Assembly (NCBI RefSeq): GCF_014132355.1
Contig: NZ_BLZO01000125.1
Span: 1-43,282, forward strand
Source: Okeania sp. KiyG1
GTDB taxonomy: Bacteria; Cyanobacteriota; Cyanobacteriia; Cyanobacteriales; Microcoleaceae
Length of the DNA stretch: 43,282 nucleotides
Direction of reading: 5' to 3'
Every line of letters begins with the position of its first letter. The first letter of the stretch is position 1. The position numbers and the translations under genes are program-made. The notes under the pieces were generated by a model, which did not search any database, was not told the DNA's origin, and saw only the letters and a list, made by a program, of their open reading frames with translations. Of the stretch, positions 1 through 9,660 are shown in pieces.

Positions 1-1637
1 GGAACCTGGAAACAGGGAAAGAAATAGCAACCTTAACTGGTCACAGAGGGAGAATTAGAGCTATAGCATTACTAGATGAAAAATTGGTAATTTCTGGTTC
101 CGATGATTTCAGCATCAAAATTTGGAACCTGGAAACAACTAAAGAATTTCTCACCCTCACTGGTCATACAAGAGGAGTAAGAGCAGTGGCAGTATTACCA
201 GATGGTAGATTAATTTCTGGTTCTTCAGATAATACGATTAAAGTCTGGAATTTGGAAACACAAAAAGAAGAATTAACCCTCACTGGTCATAAGGTTGGGT
301 AAATTCGTTAGCGGTATTATCCGACCGAGAAATTATTTCAGGTTCATCGGATCGCACTCTCAAAATTTGGGATATCCAGACAGGAGAAGAATTATTAACA
401 CTGAGTGGTCATACGGGTGGCGTGAGAACTGTGGCGAAACTTCCAGAAGGACAAGTAGTTTCCGGTTCTTCTGACAACACAATCAAAGTTTGGAATTTGC
501 ACAGCCAAAAACTACTTTGACATTCAAAGGTCACGCCAAAGGGATAAATGCAGTAGCAGTATCTCCAGATAGTAAGGGAATTATTTCTGCTGCTTCCGAC
601 AATACTCTCAAAGTTTGGAGTCTCCAGACAGGAGAAGAGTTATTTGCTCTCAAAGGTCATGCTGACTCTGTATATGCAGTTGCAGTTTTACCAGATGGAC
701 GCATAATTTCTGGTTCTGATGATTTTACTCTCAAAGTTTGGAGTCTTGATACTTCTGTAGAATTACCACCTCCTATCGGACATACTAATAGGGTGAATGC
801 AGCAGTAGCACTGCCAGATAGACAAGCAGCATCAGCATCTTGGGATAATACAATTAAGGTCTGAATTTAAACACAACAAAATCAGTTTGTACTCTTAAAG
901 GTCACACCGATAGAGTTAATTCAGTAGCAGCATTACCAGACAAACGTATTATATCATGTTCGGATGATAATACTCTTAAAATTTGGAGCTGGGAAACAGC
1001 ACAGGAGTTGTTGAGTCTAAAAGGTAACACTAGATGTATTTTTGCTGTGGCAGTTACACCAGATGGTAAACGAGCGATCGCCTGTTTATCTGACCAAACT
1101 CTAAAAGTCTGGAGTTTAGAAACTTTAAAGGAGGTTGCTACTCTGATAGGACATACTGACTGGGTAAGTTCAGTGACAGTAACGCCAGATGGTAAGCGAG
1201 TAATTTCTGGGTCTTTTGATAAAACTATTAAAGTTTGGAGCTTGGAAACTGGAGAAGCAGTTTCTACTTTAGTCGGTCATAATGGGTGGGTGAAAGCTTT
1301 GGCAGTAACACCAGATGGTAAGCGACTAATTTCTGGGTCTTTTGACAAGACTATTAAAGTTTGGAGCTTGGAAACTGCGGAGGAACTATTTAGTTTGAGC
1401 GGTCATACTGACTGGGTAAGTTCAGTTGCAGTCACACCAAATGGTGAGCAAGTGATTTCTGCATCTGACGATCATACTCTCAAAGTTTGGGACTTAGAAC
1501 AGCGACAGGCGATCGCTCATTTTACAGGAGAGAGTTCTTTGGAATGTTGCGCTGTGGCAGAAGATGGAGTAAAAATTATTGTTGGTGAAGCTTCTGGAAG
1601 GGTACATTTTTTAACATTAGAAAGTTATAGGGAATAG
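1..1637 (+). pseudogene. WD40-repeat protein, C-terminal part, with three frameshifts
   Basis: The 5' end lies outside the window. Read across three frames, the region gives about twelve WD40 blades, each with a GH near the start and an IKVW or LKVW strand end, for example at 111-126 and 1222-1236. This is a beta-propeller interaction platform, usually C-terminal to NB-ARC, TIR or kinase domains in cyanobacteria; the N-terminal part is not visible. Frame changes occur near 291-296 (two A where three are expected), 507-513 (five A where six are expected) and 861-864 (one G where two are expected, turning GTC-TGG into GTC-TGA). Blade spacing is exactly restored if each missing base is put back, so the lesions are recent or are sequencing errors. 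The reading frame after 864 is open to the stop at 1635-1637. HIP1 sites lie within the coding region. Confidence 0.85.
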
Positions 1638-1722
1638 AGGGAGTGGAGAGTGAGGGAGTGGGGGAGTGGGGGAGTAGGGAGTAGGGGAGTAGGGAGTAGG
1701 GGAGTAGGGGAGTAGGGGAGTA
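1630..1722. repeat. GGGAGTA/GGGAGTG heptamer array
   Basis: Tandem, slightly degenerate copies of GGGAGTA and GGGAGTG begin at the stop codon of the WD40 gene. This is a short tandemly repeated repetitive (STRR) heptamer array of the kind known from cyanobacteria. A related GGGAGTA run occurs at 3248-3270. Confidence 0.85.
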
Positions 1723-1947
1723 GAGGAGATTGAAGTAATTATAGAATTATTAAAGATACATTGTATAATTGGGTTCTATATAAGACGAAAGAAGGATAGA
1801 AGAGAAAGTTTGTCTTGGGTGATATTTAAGTGGACATAATATTAAAGAGCGATCGCTCAATCATCTAAGAACAAATTGCTTTTGAGCAAAAATTACTGCG
1901 ATCGCCCGATAGAAATCAATATATCAATGTCATTATTGTTGTAATAG

Positions 1948-2055
1948 TTATTGTTTTAGTAATTGCAATGCTTGAATTGCCAGGAATAAAAAACCCACCG
2001 ATCCAAGTACAGTGAGAATTTGGGCTACTAAATTAGGTGTTAATATTTCACTCAT
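1948..2055 (-). CDS. Putative 35-residue single-pass membrane microprotein
   Basis: The minus strand carries a 35-codon frame beginning MSEILTPNLVAQ and ending ALQLLKQ. The ATG at 2055 is preceded by AAGGA with 7-8 nt spacing, a good Shine-Dalgarno in a region where many genes lack one. The centre, about residues 10-30, is an uninterrupted hydrophobic helix rich in Leu, Val, Ile and Phe, so one transmembrane segment is predicted. Length and composition resemble the small subunits of photosynthetic complexes (Psb, Pet, Psa or Ndh microproteins), but I do not recognise a specific family. It stands between two repeat-rich stretches with no partner gene nearby. The strand 1736-1947 otherwise holds only two HIP1 sites. 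Confidence 0.5.
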   Translation of the reverse strand: MSEILTPNLVAQILTVLGSVGFLFLAIQALQLLKQ

Positions 2056-2123
2056 AATTGTATCCTTAGGAAAATAATCAACTTATAGTTTATTTTATCT
2101 CAAACTTCAAAAATTGATATATA

Positions 2124-2306
2124 GCAGAAGGAAGAAGGAAGAAGAAAGAAGGAAGAAGGAAGAAGAAAGAAGCAAGAAGCAAGAAGCAAGAAGCAAGAAG
2201 CAAGAAGCAAGAAGCAAGAAGCAAGAAGCAAGAAGCAAGAAGCAAGAAGCAAGAAGCAAGAAGCAAGAAGCAAGAAGCAAGAAGCAAGAAGCAAGAAGCA
2301 AGAAGG
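2124..2306. repeat. AGAAGCA heptamer array, preceded by AGAAGGA variant units
   Basis: About 180 bp of purine-rich heptamers. AGAAGGA and GAAGAAA variants occupy the left part, followed by roughly 18 uniform AGAAGCA units. Because the unit is 7 bp, all three frames of both strands stay open (Ser-Lys-Gln-Glu-Ala-Arg type peptides), which creates spurious ORFs. The related AGAAGGA unit recurs at 21362-21400, 24190-24230, 26150-26205 and 41563-41595. Confidence 0.9.
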
Positions 2307-2471
2307 AAAAATCTTACTTTGTCTGAGCTTTAAGCTTTTGATCTGTCCACGCCTTTTCCTTCGACTTCTATACTAGGGATTACTTTTGACTTTTAATTTT
2401 TGACTTTTAATTTTTGACTTTTGACTTGGGTATAGCGCTATAGTTTCTAGTAAAGCTTTTGGAGAAAAATA

Positions 2472-2915
2472 ATGAAATTTGAGACAAATGTACAAGAAGC
2501 TTGTTACAACAAAGTATCTCTCTGGATGAGAGAATTATTTGATAAATTTCCCTGCGTGAGACAAGACTTACCAGGTATTACTTTGTTTATGGGTTCTGCC
2601 TTAGTTGAAGTATCTGTTTTTGCTTGGGGGGATAATGAAGCAATAATAAATACTCGCTCCTATGTTGTGACCAATGTAGATTTAAAAACAGATTTGATGA
2701 AATTTTTACTGCAAGAAAATAGTAAAATGCGGTTTGGTGCTTTTGGTATAGATGAAAATAATAGCATTATATTTGAACATACAATAGTCGGTTCTACTTG
2801 CGATAAACCAGAATTAGAAGCATCAGTAAGAGCAGTTTTAGCAATTTCTGATGAATACGACGATAAAATTGTTGAACAGTGGGGTGGACATAGGGCCATG
2901 GACAGAATATATTAG
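2472..2915 (+). CDS. YbjN/type III secretion chaperone-like small protein
   Basis: 147 residues, starting at an ATG with GGAGA about 7 nt upstream. The protein has the alternating layout of the YbjN/CesT-like fold: an N-terminal helix with CYNKVSLWMRELF, strands such as GITLFMGSALVEVSVFAWGD, and a C-terminal helix containing AVLAISDEYDDKI. There are no membrane segments and no catalytic motif. In cyanobacteria such proteins are annotated as YbjN domain or Tir-chaperone family and presumably bind protein partners; that role is known for distant relatives and only inferred here. It is monocistronic: an STRR array lies upstream and GC-rich repeats downstream. Assignment rests on overall pattern, not on a diagnostic motif. 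Confidence 0.6.
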   Translation: MKFETNVQEACYNKVSLWMRELFDKFPCVRQDLPGITLFMGSALVEVSVFAWGDNEAIINTRSYVVTNVDLKTDLMKFLLQENSKMRFGAFGIDENNSIIFEHTIVGSTCDKPELEASVRAVLAISDEYDDKIVEQWGGHRAMDRIY

Positions 2916-2947
2916 GGTCTGCGGAAAAAATTGGTTGGTGGGGCTAG

Positions 2948-2990
2948 GACGTGGAGACGCGGGGACGCGGAGACGCGGGGACGCGGAGAA
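2948..2990. repeat. GGACGCGGAGACGCGG tandem repeat
   Basis: Alternating GGAGACGCGG and GGGGACGCGG units make a short GC-rich array just after the YbjN-like gene. It contrasts strongly with its AT-rich surroundings. Confidence 0.75.
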
Positions 2991-3187
2991 TGGGGGAAAA
3001 CGCAACGGTTTTGGCCATTTTATGTAAAGAAATTTTCTTGAATTTCAGCAGAAAATTTCGGTATTTTGAGGCAAATAAGAGCAAATAACTAGGAGATAAA
3101 CTGAATCTAAAAAGCTCCATTACCGTAAGCTTTCCTGACTTTTAGCTTTATGAGCACAAGCCCTATATTAGACCTCTCTAGAAAAGA

Positions 3188-3322
3188 GGGAGTAGGCGAG
3201 AAGAATTAGTAATTTCTGTACAATAATTAATTTTATTTTTTATTATTAGGGAGTAGGGAGTAGGGAGTAGGCGAGAAGAATTAGTAATTTCTGTACAATA
3301 ATTAATTTTATTTTTTATTATT
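3188..3322. repeat. Two direct 60-bp repeats, 75-bp period
   Basis: Identical 60-bp copies at 3188-3247 and 3263-3322 begin GGGAGTAGGCGAGAAGAA and end in TTTTTTATTATT, separated by a GGGAGTA heptamer run. A 13-bp duplication (GGAGATGTCTATT) follows at 3323-3348. The rest of 2916-3654 contains TTCTGAC/TTTTGAC heptamers at 3400 and 3520-3548 and no credible gene. Confidence 0.85.
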
Positions 3323-3654
3323 GGAGATGTCTATTGGAGATGTCTATTAGACCTCTCTCTACTCTAATAGTTAGGAAAAAACTCCTTTTCAACTCCTAAC
3401 TTCTGACTTCTAACTTATGTAATATCATACATTTATCAAAATAATTGGGTTTTAAACCCTGCCTTGATTGGCGAAATGTTTTTGGAGGGTTGTTCAAATC
3501 CCCGTTACAAAAACAACTTCTGACTTTTGACTTCTGACTTCTGACTTTATTAACTAGCAACGCCTAAATTCTGAACAGCTTAATAATTTTAATTGCCTTA
3601 TTTTAGAATTAATATTGGTTAGGCCGAATATTCAATAATCTAAATTTTTTATAT

Positions 3655-4347
3655 ATGCTAAAAACAGAGCCTACTTACACATTTCCTGAATCTAATCACC
3701 CTATAGTTAAGTCACTATTCCATCATAGTGACCAGGAACTATTGACCTTATTTCAAAACTATCCAGACCAAGGAAAATACTTCGTAACAATTTTTTGTCG
3801 CTATGGTATGATAGTCCAAACTTTAATTCAACATTCCGTGCGGTCCCCGGTTCAAGCAGATTATCTATTTGCCCAAACTTGGCAACATATATTTTATGAA
3901 CTGCGTGGCCTAGATTTACGAGAGGGGGCAGATCCAAGCAACGAAAATACTACTCTCCAGAATTGGTTAATAAATGTTACTGCTGTTAGTCTTAACCAAG
4001 CAGAAATTCCTCCTGTGGAATCAATTCGTTATTCTTTACAGATAGCTCCACCGCCTTTATGGTGTTATGTTAGACAAGTATTAGAACAGTTAGATGCACT
4101 CCTCCGTTTGATTCTGTTAATGTCTGAGACTTTCCACTGGAGTGAAACAAGAATTGCGGCATATCTCCAAGCTGAGGGAGAAACTATTTCATCTGAGCAG
4201 GTAAAGTCTTTGTTGCAGCAGGGATACCATAATCTAGATAATAATTTACCAGAGGATATTAAAGCTATCTATTTTAATGATGATATGGAACAGGTTAGTA
4301 CGAATATAAATCAATTTCTCCAAGTTTCAAAAGAACCAAAATCCTGA
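3655..4347 (+). CDS. Sigma-70-like (ECF-type) regulatory protein
   Basis: 230 residues. Residues about 28-80 read like a sigma region 2 helix set: LLTLFQNYPDQGKYF, then a pair of helices with ADYLFAQTWQHIFYEL. Residues about 135-195 read like region 4, with a leucine-rich helix (LDALLRLILLMSE) and a possible helix-turn-helix in WSETRIAAYLQAEGETISSEQ. The usual region 2.4 and 4.2 basic DNA contacts are weak, so this may be a divergent sigma-like protein rather than a functional sigma factor. The ATG at 3655 has no clear Shine-Dalgarno. A convergent Pro-rich membrane or secreted protein follows on the other strand at 4718-5403; in many genomes such neighbours are regulatory partners, but that is inference. 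Confidence 0.55.
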   Translation: MLKTEPTYTFPESNHPIVKSLFHHSDQELLTLFQNYPDQGKYFVTIFCRYGMIVQTLIQHSVRSPVQADYLFAQTWQHIFYELRGLDLREGADPSNENTTLQNWLINVTAVSLNQAEIPPVESIRYSLQIAPPPLWCYVRQVLEQLDALLRLILLMSETFHWSETRIAAYLQAEGETISSEQVKSLLQQGYHNLDNNLPEDIKAIYFNDDMEQVSTNINQFLQVSKEPKS

Positions 4348-4717
4348 CATAATTTTAGTTATCAGTTATCAGTTATCAGTTATCAGTTATCAGTTGTCAG
4401 TTGTCAATACTCTAGCAAATAGGTAACAGTTCATCTGTGGGAAAAAAATTTGTCTGTCTGAGATATATCGTCAATTTATCTACTAAGCAAGTCTTTTTTT
4501 GCTATAAAACAAAATGGTTCGGCATTAATGCTCTTTGCATTTCCATAGAATTAATGAGGAAAGCTTTGCATTAGCAAAACGTCCCCATAAGAAGTAGGTC
4601 TTTTACCGAAAACAATTACAAATCAAAAATGATTGACTTTTGACTTTTGACTTTTGACTTTTACAAATCAATACTTCTGACTTCTGACTTCTGACTTTTA
4701 ACTTCCACATCGCGGCG
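4348..4717. repeat. Gene-free stretch with CAGTTAT, TTTTGAC and TTCTGAC heptamer arrays
   Basis: No gene is seen. Heptamer arrays lie at 4359-4405 (CAGTTAT), 4633-4660 (TTTTGAC) and 4673-4700 (TTCTGAC). The remainder is AT-rich and unstructured apart from a weak dyad around 4545-4575. Confidence 0.75.
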
Positions 4718-5403
4718 CTAGTTCAAAAATACTCCTCCTCCCCCAGTAATATTTAATGACTTAGTATCTAAATCAAAATTTTCTGTGGAATTGAACCTCA
4801 CCTCTAATACTCTAGGAGAAATACCCCGAGGACTTACTAATAATAACCCTCCATCAGGACGTTGGTAGGTTAACGTTAATGGGACTGGCAATTCATATAT
4901 TTCTACTACTGACCTTTCTCCTAGAGTCCTATGTCGGCCACCAATTACTTGATATTTAATTACGGCATCCGTTTGATTAATCAATCTTAGAGTAATGAGA
5001 CCTTCAACAGGCGTAACTCTACCCGCAGGTTCAGGAAATTGTGGTGGTGTTTGATTAATCTCTTGCTGCTGGCCACCAGGGTTTCCTACATTAGGAGGTT
5101 GACGACGACGAGGTTCAGTATTCTCTGGTTGGGCCTCTACTGGTTTTCCTTGACCGCCAGATGGCTGACTACCAGGAGGTTGACGACGACGAGGTTGAGT
5201 ATTCTCTTCTACTTCCGCAGGTTCTTGTCTTGAAGGTTGAGTAGGTGGTTTAGTAGTACCAGGGGGGTGGCCCTCCAGCTATAGCAACTGTAATTAGTCC
5301 CATGATTAAACTGCTACAAATGGTACTAACGATCGGGGTTTTTTTCCACAAGTTTAGAAAGGTATTGAGTCATCATATCCTGAGATTTTGAATCAGAGGT
5401 CAT
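4718..5403 (-). pseudogene. Pro-rich secreted or membrane protein with two homopolymer frameshifts
   Basis: Reading from the ATG at 5403, the protein starts MTSDSKSQDMMTQYLSKL and runs into a stop after a run of seven A. Removing one A continues as a hydrophobic segment (IVSTICSSLIMGLITVAIAG, a signal anchor). Removing one C from a run of six further on joins the main frame. The body has two copies of an ENTxPRRRQPP motif in a Pro/Gln/Arg-rich linker, followed by a C-terminal domain ending in NITGGGGVFLN. With the two repairs the protein is about 227 residues. I do not recognise a family; it looks like a cyanobacterial exported protein. The start abuts a CAGTTAT heptamer array and lacks a Shine-Dalgarno. 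It could be intact if both +1 changes are sequencing errors. Confidence 0.7.
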
Positions 5404-5605
5404 TTCAGTTATCAGTTATCAGTTATCAGTCAATACAGTTTCCTAGGTCATGCTGCGCAAACAGATAAGACCAACACTCATAAGGTATGAAACTATTAGA
5501 TGAGGTTTTCAGATGACAGAACTGCCAAAAAAATCCTTAAATAATACTACACTAGATAAGTTAACCGTTCTTTTGATATTCCCCTGGCTGAAGCACAGGG
5601 GATTC

Positions 5606-6904
5606 TTAAGCAATCCAAAACAGGATTCTCAAAGGCATGATCAAACTGCCTCTACTGACTTCTTTAAGGGAAAACCTTAAAGTTGCCGCTACTTTTTTGA
5701 GGATATTAGCCGCGCCATTGCAATCAGCATTAACTAACAAACCCTTTTGAGTTTGATAGAGTCCTCGTTGTCTTGATGCAGTCGCTCATGGGGGAAACCC
5801 CCTTTGGCGGCGCTGCATCGCTTAATTCGCTTGCCTGATGGCTTCCAACTTCTGGGTTTTTCACGCCCTGTTTGGCAAGAAGTCATCATCTAAAAAGCTA
5901 GCTTGCGAGGTATACGACTCTTCAGTTTCAATAAACTCTATGCCGTATAATTCGCATAACTGAATAATTCTTTCTTTGAGTTTAGCCGTGGGGATTTGTA
6001 CAAACTTTTGGTTGTTTTTTGCACCGATATCAATACCATCTTTTTGTCGTTTATTCCAACCAAAAACTATTCGACCAATTCCATGTTTAAGACAATGATT
6101 AATCAGCAATCTGGCTGCTTTGTTAACAGCATCACGCATCTGCCTATTGCGTTTTTCAGTTATGTGCGCTAATTTATTTGACCAAAATCCTTGGGGTTTA
6201 TTGTCTTTAATTGTAGCTATCTGTTTGTTGTACCATTGATTTTTTGACTTCAGGTGTTTACCATCAATAATAAAACTTGTCCCTACATTATAAACACAAC
6301 TTAACCAATTATCAACTCCGTGGTCTATGCCTATAACTTTGGCTTTATCTAGCTGAGGTCGATCGGCTTTTAGCTCATAAACCCATTCGACATAAAAACA
6401 GAAGTTACGAGGTAAAATTCTAATTTCTCTGATTTCTTTAAACTTAAGATTACTAGGGAAATATAAGAGAAAACTATCAACTTTAAATGCTGCTTTAACC
6501 CTTCTTCCCAGAGGTACTTTAACTTGACCATTTTCCAGCTTTAAAGCTTGTCTAGGATAAGTTATTACCCCCATTCCTCCCTTTTTGCGATATTTTGGCA
6601 GTTGAGGTTTATCAGTTAATTCTCCTTTGAGATACTTCTGAGAAAGTGCTTGATAAGACTTAAATGCTTCTGCTACTCCTCTAAGAGTTTGTTGTGCTGC
6701 TTGAGAATACAAAAACTGATAATTACTATTGGACTTTAACTTCTTTTCTAAGTTGTATTTGCCCGGAATCTTACCTAACTTAAAATACCACTGCCTAGCC
6801 AAATAAATCCCACAATTAATGAGTTTATTTGCTGTGGTACATAAGTATTCTAAAAACGGAATAATTTCGGGAATTTTAATTAACTCTTGCTGACATCCAT
6901 ACAT
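5606..6904 (-). pseudogene. tnpB: TnpB RNA-guided nuclease, disrupted C-terminus
   Basis: The start is the ATG at 6904, with AAAGGAGG 8 nt upstream. The protein has the N-terminal helical region, a beta-barrel portion (KPQLPKYRKKGG), and the RuvC parts GIDHGVDNWLSCV (first catalytic Asp) and ETEESYTSQASF (catalytic Glu). The frame then ends early at NRA-stop (5861). One extra A in CCAAA near 5874 accounts for this. In the next frame WKPSGKRIKR follows, then a 46-bp palindromic repeat (5775-5820) interrupts, then GLYQTQKGLLVNADCNGAAN with the last catalytic Asp and a zinc-less tail up to a stop at 5606. So the gene carries a point frameshift and a repeat insertion and should be inactive as a nuclease. 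Confidence 0.85.
5775..5820. repeat. 46-bp interspersed palindromic repeat inside tnpB
   Basis: The element begins GATGCAGTCGCTCATGGGGG and ends GGCGCTGCATCG. Outer arms GATGCAG/CTGCATC and inner arms GGGGG/CCCCC form a cruciform. It is bordered by CTT on both sides (5772-5774 and 5821-5823), consistent with a 3-bp target duplication. Similar GATGCAG...CTGCATC repeats are common in cyanobacteria. Confidence 0.8.
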
Positions 6905-7083
6905 CTTTATTACCTCCTTTAATAGGATAACATTAAAGAAGAAAAATGACAAATTTTAAGGCGATTAAAATCCCCCGTTCGTTTTTCATCCACGCTTTAA
7001 AAAGACGTGGCTTTCAAACTATCGTCCATCTTTCGTAAATCAAATATTAATCTGATATAGAATCCGGTTATATAATATATGTT

Positions 7084-7213
7084 TACCGAAAAATTGCGGT
7101 TGAAAACCTTCTCTTTTAAGAGGATAAAAAGAAAAATTTTCCTCTGAGTCGATCCTCTTCTTTATAAGGTAGAGGTAATTCTAAATTATAAATTCGCGCA
7201 TTCTAAATTCTTG
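7084..7213 (-). repeat. Element R, copy 1 (reverse)
   Basis: Read on the minus strand it contains TTCAAGAATTTAGAAT, a degenerate heptamer region, AATTACCTCT, a first hairpin, CTCAGAGGAAAATTTTTC, a second hairpin (TCCTCTTAAAAGAGAAGG) and the end CGCAATTTTTCGGTAA. The same order is found in copies at 13619, 20862 and 36085. Confidence 0.75.
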
Positions 7214-7307
7214 AAAATTCTAGAATTACTTCAATCTCTCCTACTCCCGGGGGAATGCCATTCGCCCCTACTACCCTGCTCCTCACCCTAAAATATATGA
7301 TAAGTAT

Positions 7308-8963
7308 TCAACCGGATTTGATTTGGCTCCGATCTATAGGTAAAGTGACTGTGGCCATAGTACCAACTTGAGGATGACTTTCTATGGATATCTGGCCATG
7401 ATGATTTTCTATAATAGCTAGGGCGATCGCTAACCCTAAACCTGACCCAACTGTACCATGATGTGAACGAGCAGGGTCTACTCGATAAAAGCGATCGAAT
7501 AATCGTGATAATGTATCAAGAGGAATACCAATACCATTATCTTTGACTGTTATTTGAAGGCAGTCATATTTATATTTAAGGTTTTGACAACCTCTGAAAA
7601 TTACTCCACTACTTTCAGAGCTATTGTTTAGTTCCCTTTTCTGAGTCCTTAAAGTTGCTTTTTTGACTTTGGGAAGATGCTGCAACTCTACTACTATCTG
7701 ACCACCAGATGGGGTATACTGAATTGCATTACTAATCAGATTTGTAAATAACCTGGCTAGTTGGTCCCAATCTCCTGTGAGTGTAATATCTTCCTCAGAT
7801 GTAAGATTTTTGATGGTTGAAAATTTGTCTTGATTTTTATCTTTTTTTTGCGGGTTTAATACCCCACCGTCTACACGGTGTTCAAAATTGTTTGAGGTGA
7901 GATACCCCATGCAATTTTCCCTCCTGACTCCTGACTCCCCCTCCTGGGAGGGGTTAGGGGTGGGTTGACTCCTGACTCCTTCTTCAACTGCCTTTTCAAT
8001 AATATCGGGTAGGGAAATTTTTAATTCTAGATTTATATTTTGGGCAGTAGCGATCGCCTGTTGTTCTTCTACTACTTCTATCAATAAAGCATCTAATGGC
8101 ACTGATGAAAATTGCGACTGTACTATTCCACTATCTTGACGTGCCAAAAATAGTAAATCATCTACCAGTTTTCCTAACCGACGAGTCAAACGTTCGATAA
8201 CTTGTAGTTGTTGTTGATGTTCGGATGATGCTAACTCCTGGTCTGCTAAAGCAACTTGTACATTAGTTTGAATCATTGCTATGGGGTTGCGAAGTTCGTG
8301 GGAAGCATCAGCAGTAAATTTTTTCAGATGTTGATAAGACTCCCGTACTGGTTGTATTGCTAACCCAGAAAGTAACCAACCTATTGCTCCTACTGAAATT
8401 ATTACTAAACAGGTAATGATACTTAAGTCTAGCATTAATTGGCGAATTGGCTTTGTTACTTCAAACCAAGGATGACTGACTCGCAAATATCCTAAGACTT
8501 GGCGATGGACTTCTACTCTATCTGTTATCTGTCGTAGTAGTAAATTATTATCTATGGGTTGTTGTAATGTTTCAATTTTTTCCAAGTGAGGAGTTATTCG
8601 TACTGTTTCTCCAGTGCGGTTGGAATGTATGGGAATATTTAGGGGAGCGGAAAAGGTTGACCAAATTAGTTCTCCTGTGGAGCTAAACCATTCAAGGTCG
8701 ATATGGTCATCTTCTACTGTATTGGCATTATCTCGAAAGCTAGCTTCGAGGTTAACACGAAAATTTTTACTATTTTTAGTGGGAAAAGATTCGATGACTA
8801 GCGATCGCTCTACTACTTCTACGACATGAAGTAAGGTATCGTCGATGCGTTCGATTAAGGTATTTCGGAAATAGATATAAAATCCTGTGACAAATATTAG
8901 TAATAAAATAGCTGTTACTGTGGTGTACCAAATTGCTAAACGACGACGACTTTTTTGAAACAT
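7308..8963 (-). CDS. Membrane sensor histidine kinase
   Basis: The ATG at 8963 is preferred because AGGTGAT lies 6 nt upstream; a GTG at 8972 is also in frame. Numbering from the GTG, TM1 is at about 12-35 and TM2 at 179-203, enclosing an extracytoplasmic sensor of about 140 residues. The HisKA motif FTADASHELRNP has the phospho-accepting His at about 225. The HATPase has an N-box NLISNAIQYT (411-420), DNGIGI (478-483) and GSGLGLAIA (509-517). Residues about 331-395 and 436-468 are not typical of the family: the first is the translation of CTGACTCC heptamers and a CCCTCCTGGGAGGG palindrome (DNA 7912-7985), inserted in frame between HisKA and HATPase. No response regulator gene lies within the window, so the partner is unknown. 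Confidence 0.85.
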   Translation of the reverse strand: MFQKSRRRLAIWYTTVTAILLLIFVTGFYIYFRNTLIERIDDTLLHVVEVVERSLVIESFPTKNSKNFRVNLEASFRDNANTVEDDHIDLEWFSSTGELIWSTFSAPLNIPIHSNRTGETVRITPHLEKIETLQQPIDNNLLLRQITDRVEVHRQVLGYLRVSHPWFEVTKPIRQLMLDLSIITCLVIISVGAIGWLLSGLAIQPVRESYQHLKKFTADASHELRNPIAMIQTNVQVALADQELASSEHQQQLQVIERLTRRLGKLVDDLLFLARQDSGIVQSQFSSVPLDALLIEVVEEQQAIATAQNINLELKISLPDIIEKAVEEGVRSQPTPNPSQEGESGVRRENCMGYLTSNNFEHRVDGGVLNPQKKDKNQDKFSTIKNLTSEEDITLTGDWDQLARLFTNLISNAIQYTPSGGQIVVELQHLPKVKKATLRTQKRELNNSSESSGVIFRGCQNLKYKYDCLQITVKDNGIGIPLDTLSRLFDRFYRVDPARSHHGTVGSGLGLAIALAIIENHHGQISIESHPQVGTMATVTLPIDRSQIKSG

Positions 8964-9660
8964 ATTTATCACCTACATTTCGCAGTTCAAAACATAGTAT
9001 AAAGGATAAGTAGTCAGTAAGTAGGTAGGTCTAATTAAACGTTCAAAAAATTTTAGGGGCAGGTTTAACCGAAAGCTTTGAATTAAGCGTGATGAGTTCT
9101 AAAAATCAGCCCTCTCTAATATTTAATTTATTTATGTTCACCTACTTAGTAGTCAGTATTGAGAGGTGAATATTTATTGCTAATTGCCAGAATAAATTAA
9201 GTGTTTATTCTTGATTTATTATCATGATTTGCAGATTATAAATATTTGGTAATTCACCGATTTTTATACTTTTTTTGTATGGAACCCATTTAATATCTAT
9301 ATAATTATGGTAGTCAAGTCTTTTCGCGCATCAATTTTGAGGAAAAATCTGAAGAAGGAGTGTTTTTTGTATTGTTTATCCCCACATCTTCCCTCTTTCC
9401 TCTTACCTCCCCCTCCTGGGAGGGATTAGGGTGGGTTGTCTCCTGTCTCCTGACTCCTAACTCCTAGCTAAAAAAACGCGCATATTTATGAAGATATAAT
9501 CGGGGGTTCTATATGGCAAATTGATATGGGGAATGTGATTTATCAGGCAGGAAGCAGAAATAAATCTGGGAGTATAAATACCATCTCCTGAATCAAAAAA
9601 ATCATAATTTTAATTTTGCTGTAAAAAGGTCAGTGTATCTAGGGAATATAGCAATTATTA

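Larger units (their letters stand above)
5571..7012 (-). mobile_element. IS200/IS605-family (IS1341-like, tnpB-only) element
   Basis: A tnpB gene is bounded by subterminal hairpins. At the 5' side, 6990-7011 carries a CCACG...CGTGG stem. At the 3' side, 5582-5602 carries CCCCTG-TGCTTCAGC-CAGGGG when read on the minus strand. No tnpA is present. In the family, the 3' hairpin region doubles as the end of the omega RNA that guides TnpB to its target; that role is known for relatives and inferred here. Exact ends cannot be fixed without an empty site; the right end is probably just beyond the hairpin, in AATATCAA at 5571-5578. Confidence 0.65.

Noticed and set aside
2090-2326. Open frames of 64-70 codons on both strands
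   Set aside because: They are products of the AGAAGCA heptamer array, which keeps all frames open; no ribosome-binding site or real sequence complexity.
3440-3515. A tRNA-like GGTTGTTCAAATCCCC stretch
   Set aside because: It resembles a T-arm, but no acceptor or anticodon arms can be folded around it.
5039-5233. Plus-strand frame rich in Arg, Leu and Thr
   Set aside because: It is the antisense of the Pro/Gln/Arg-rich linker of the gene at 4718-5403.
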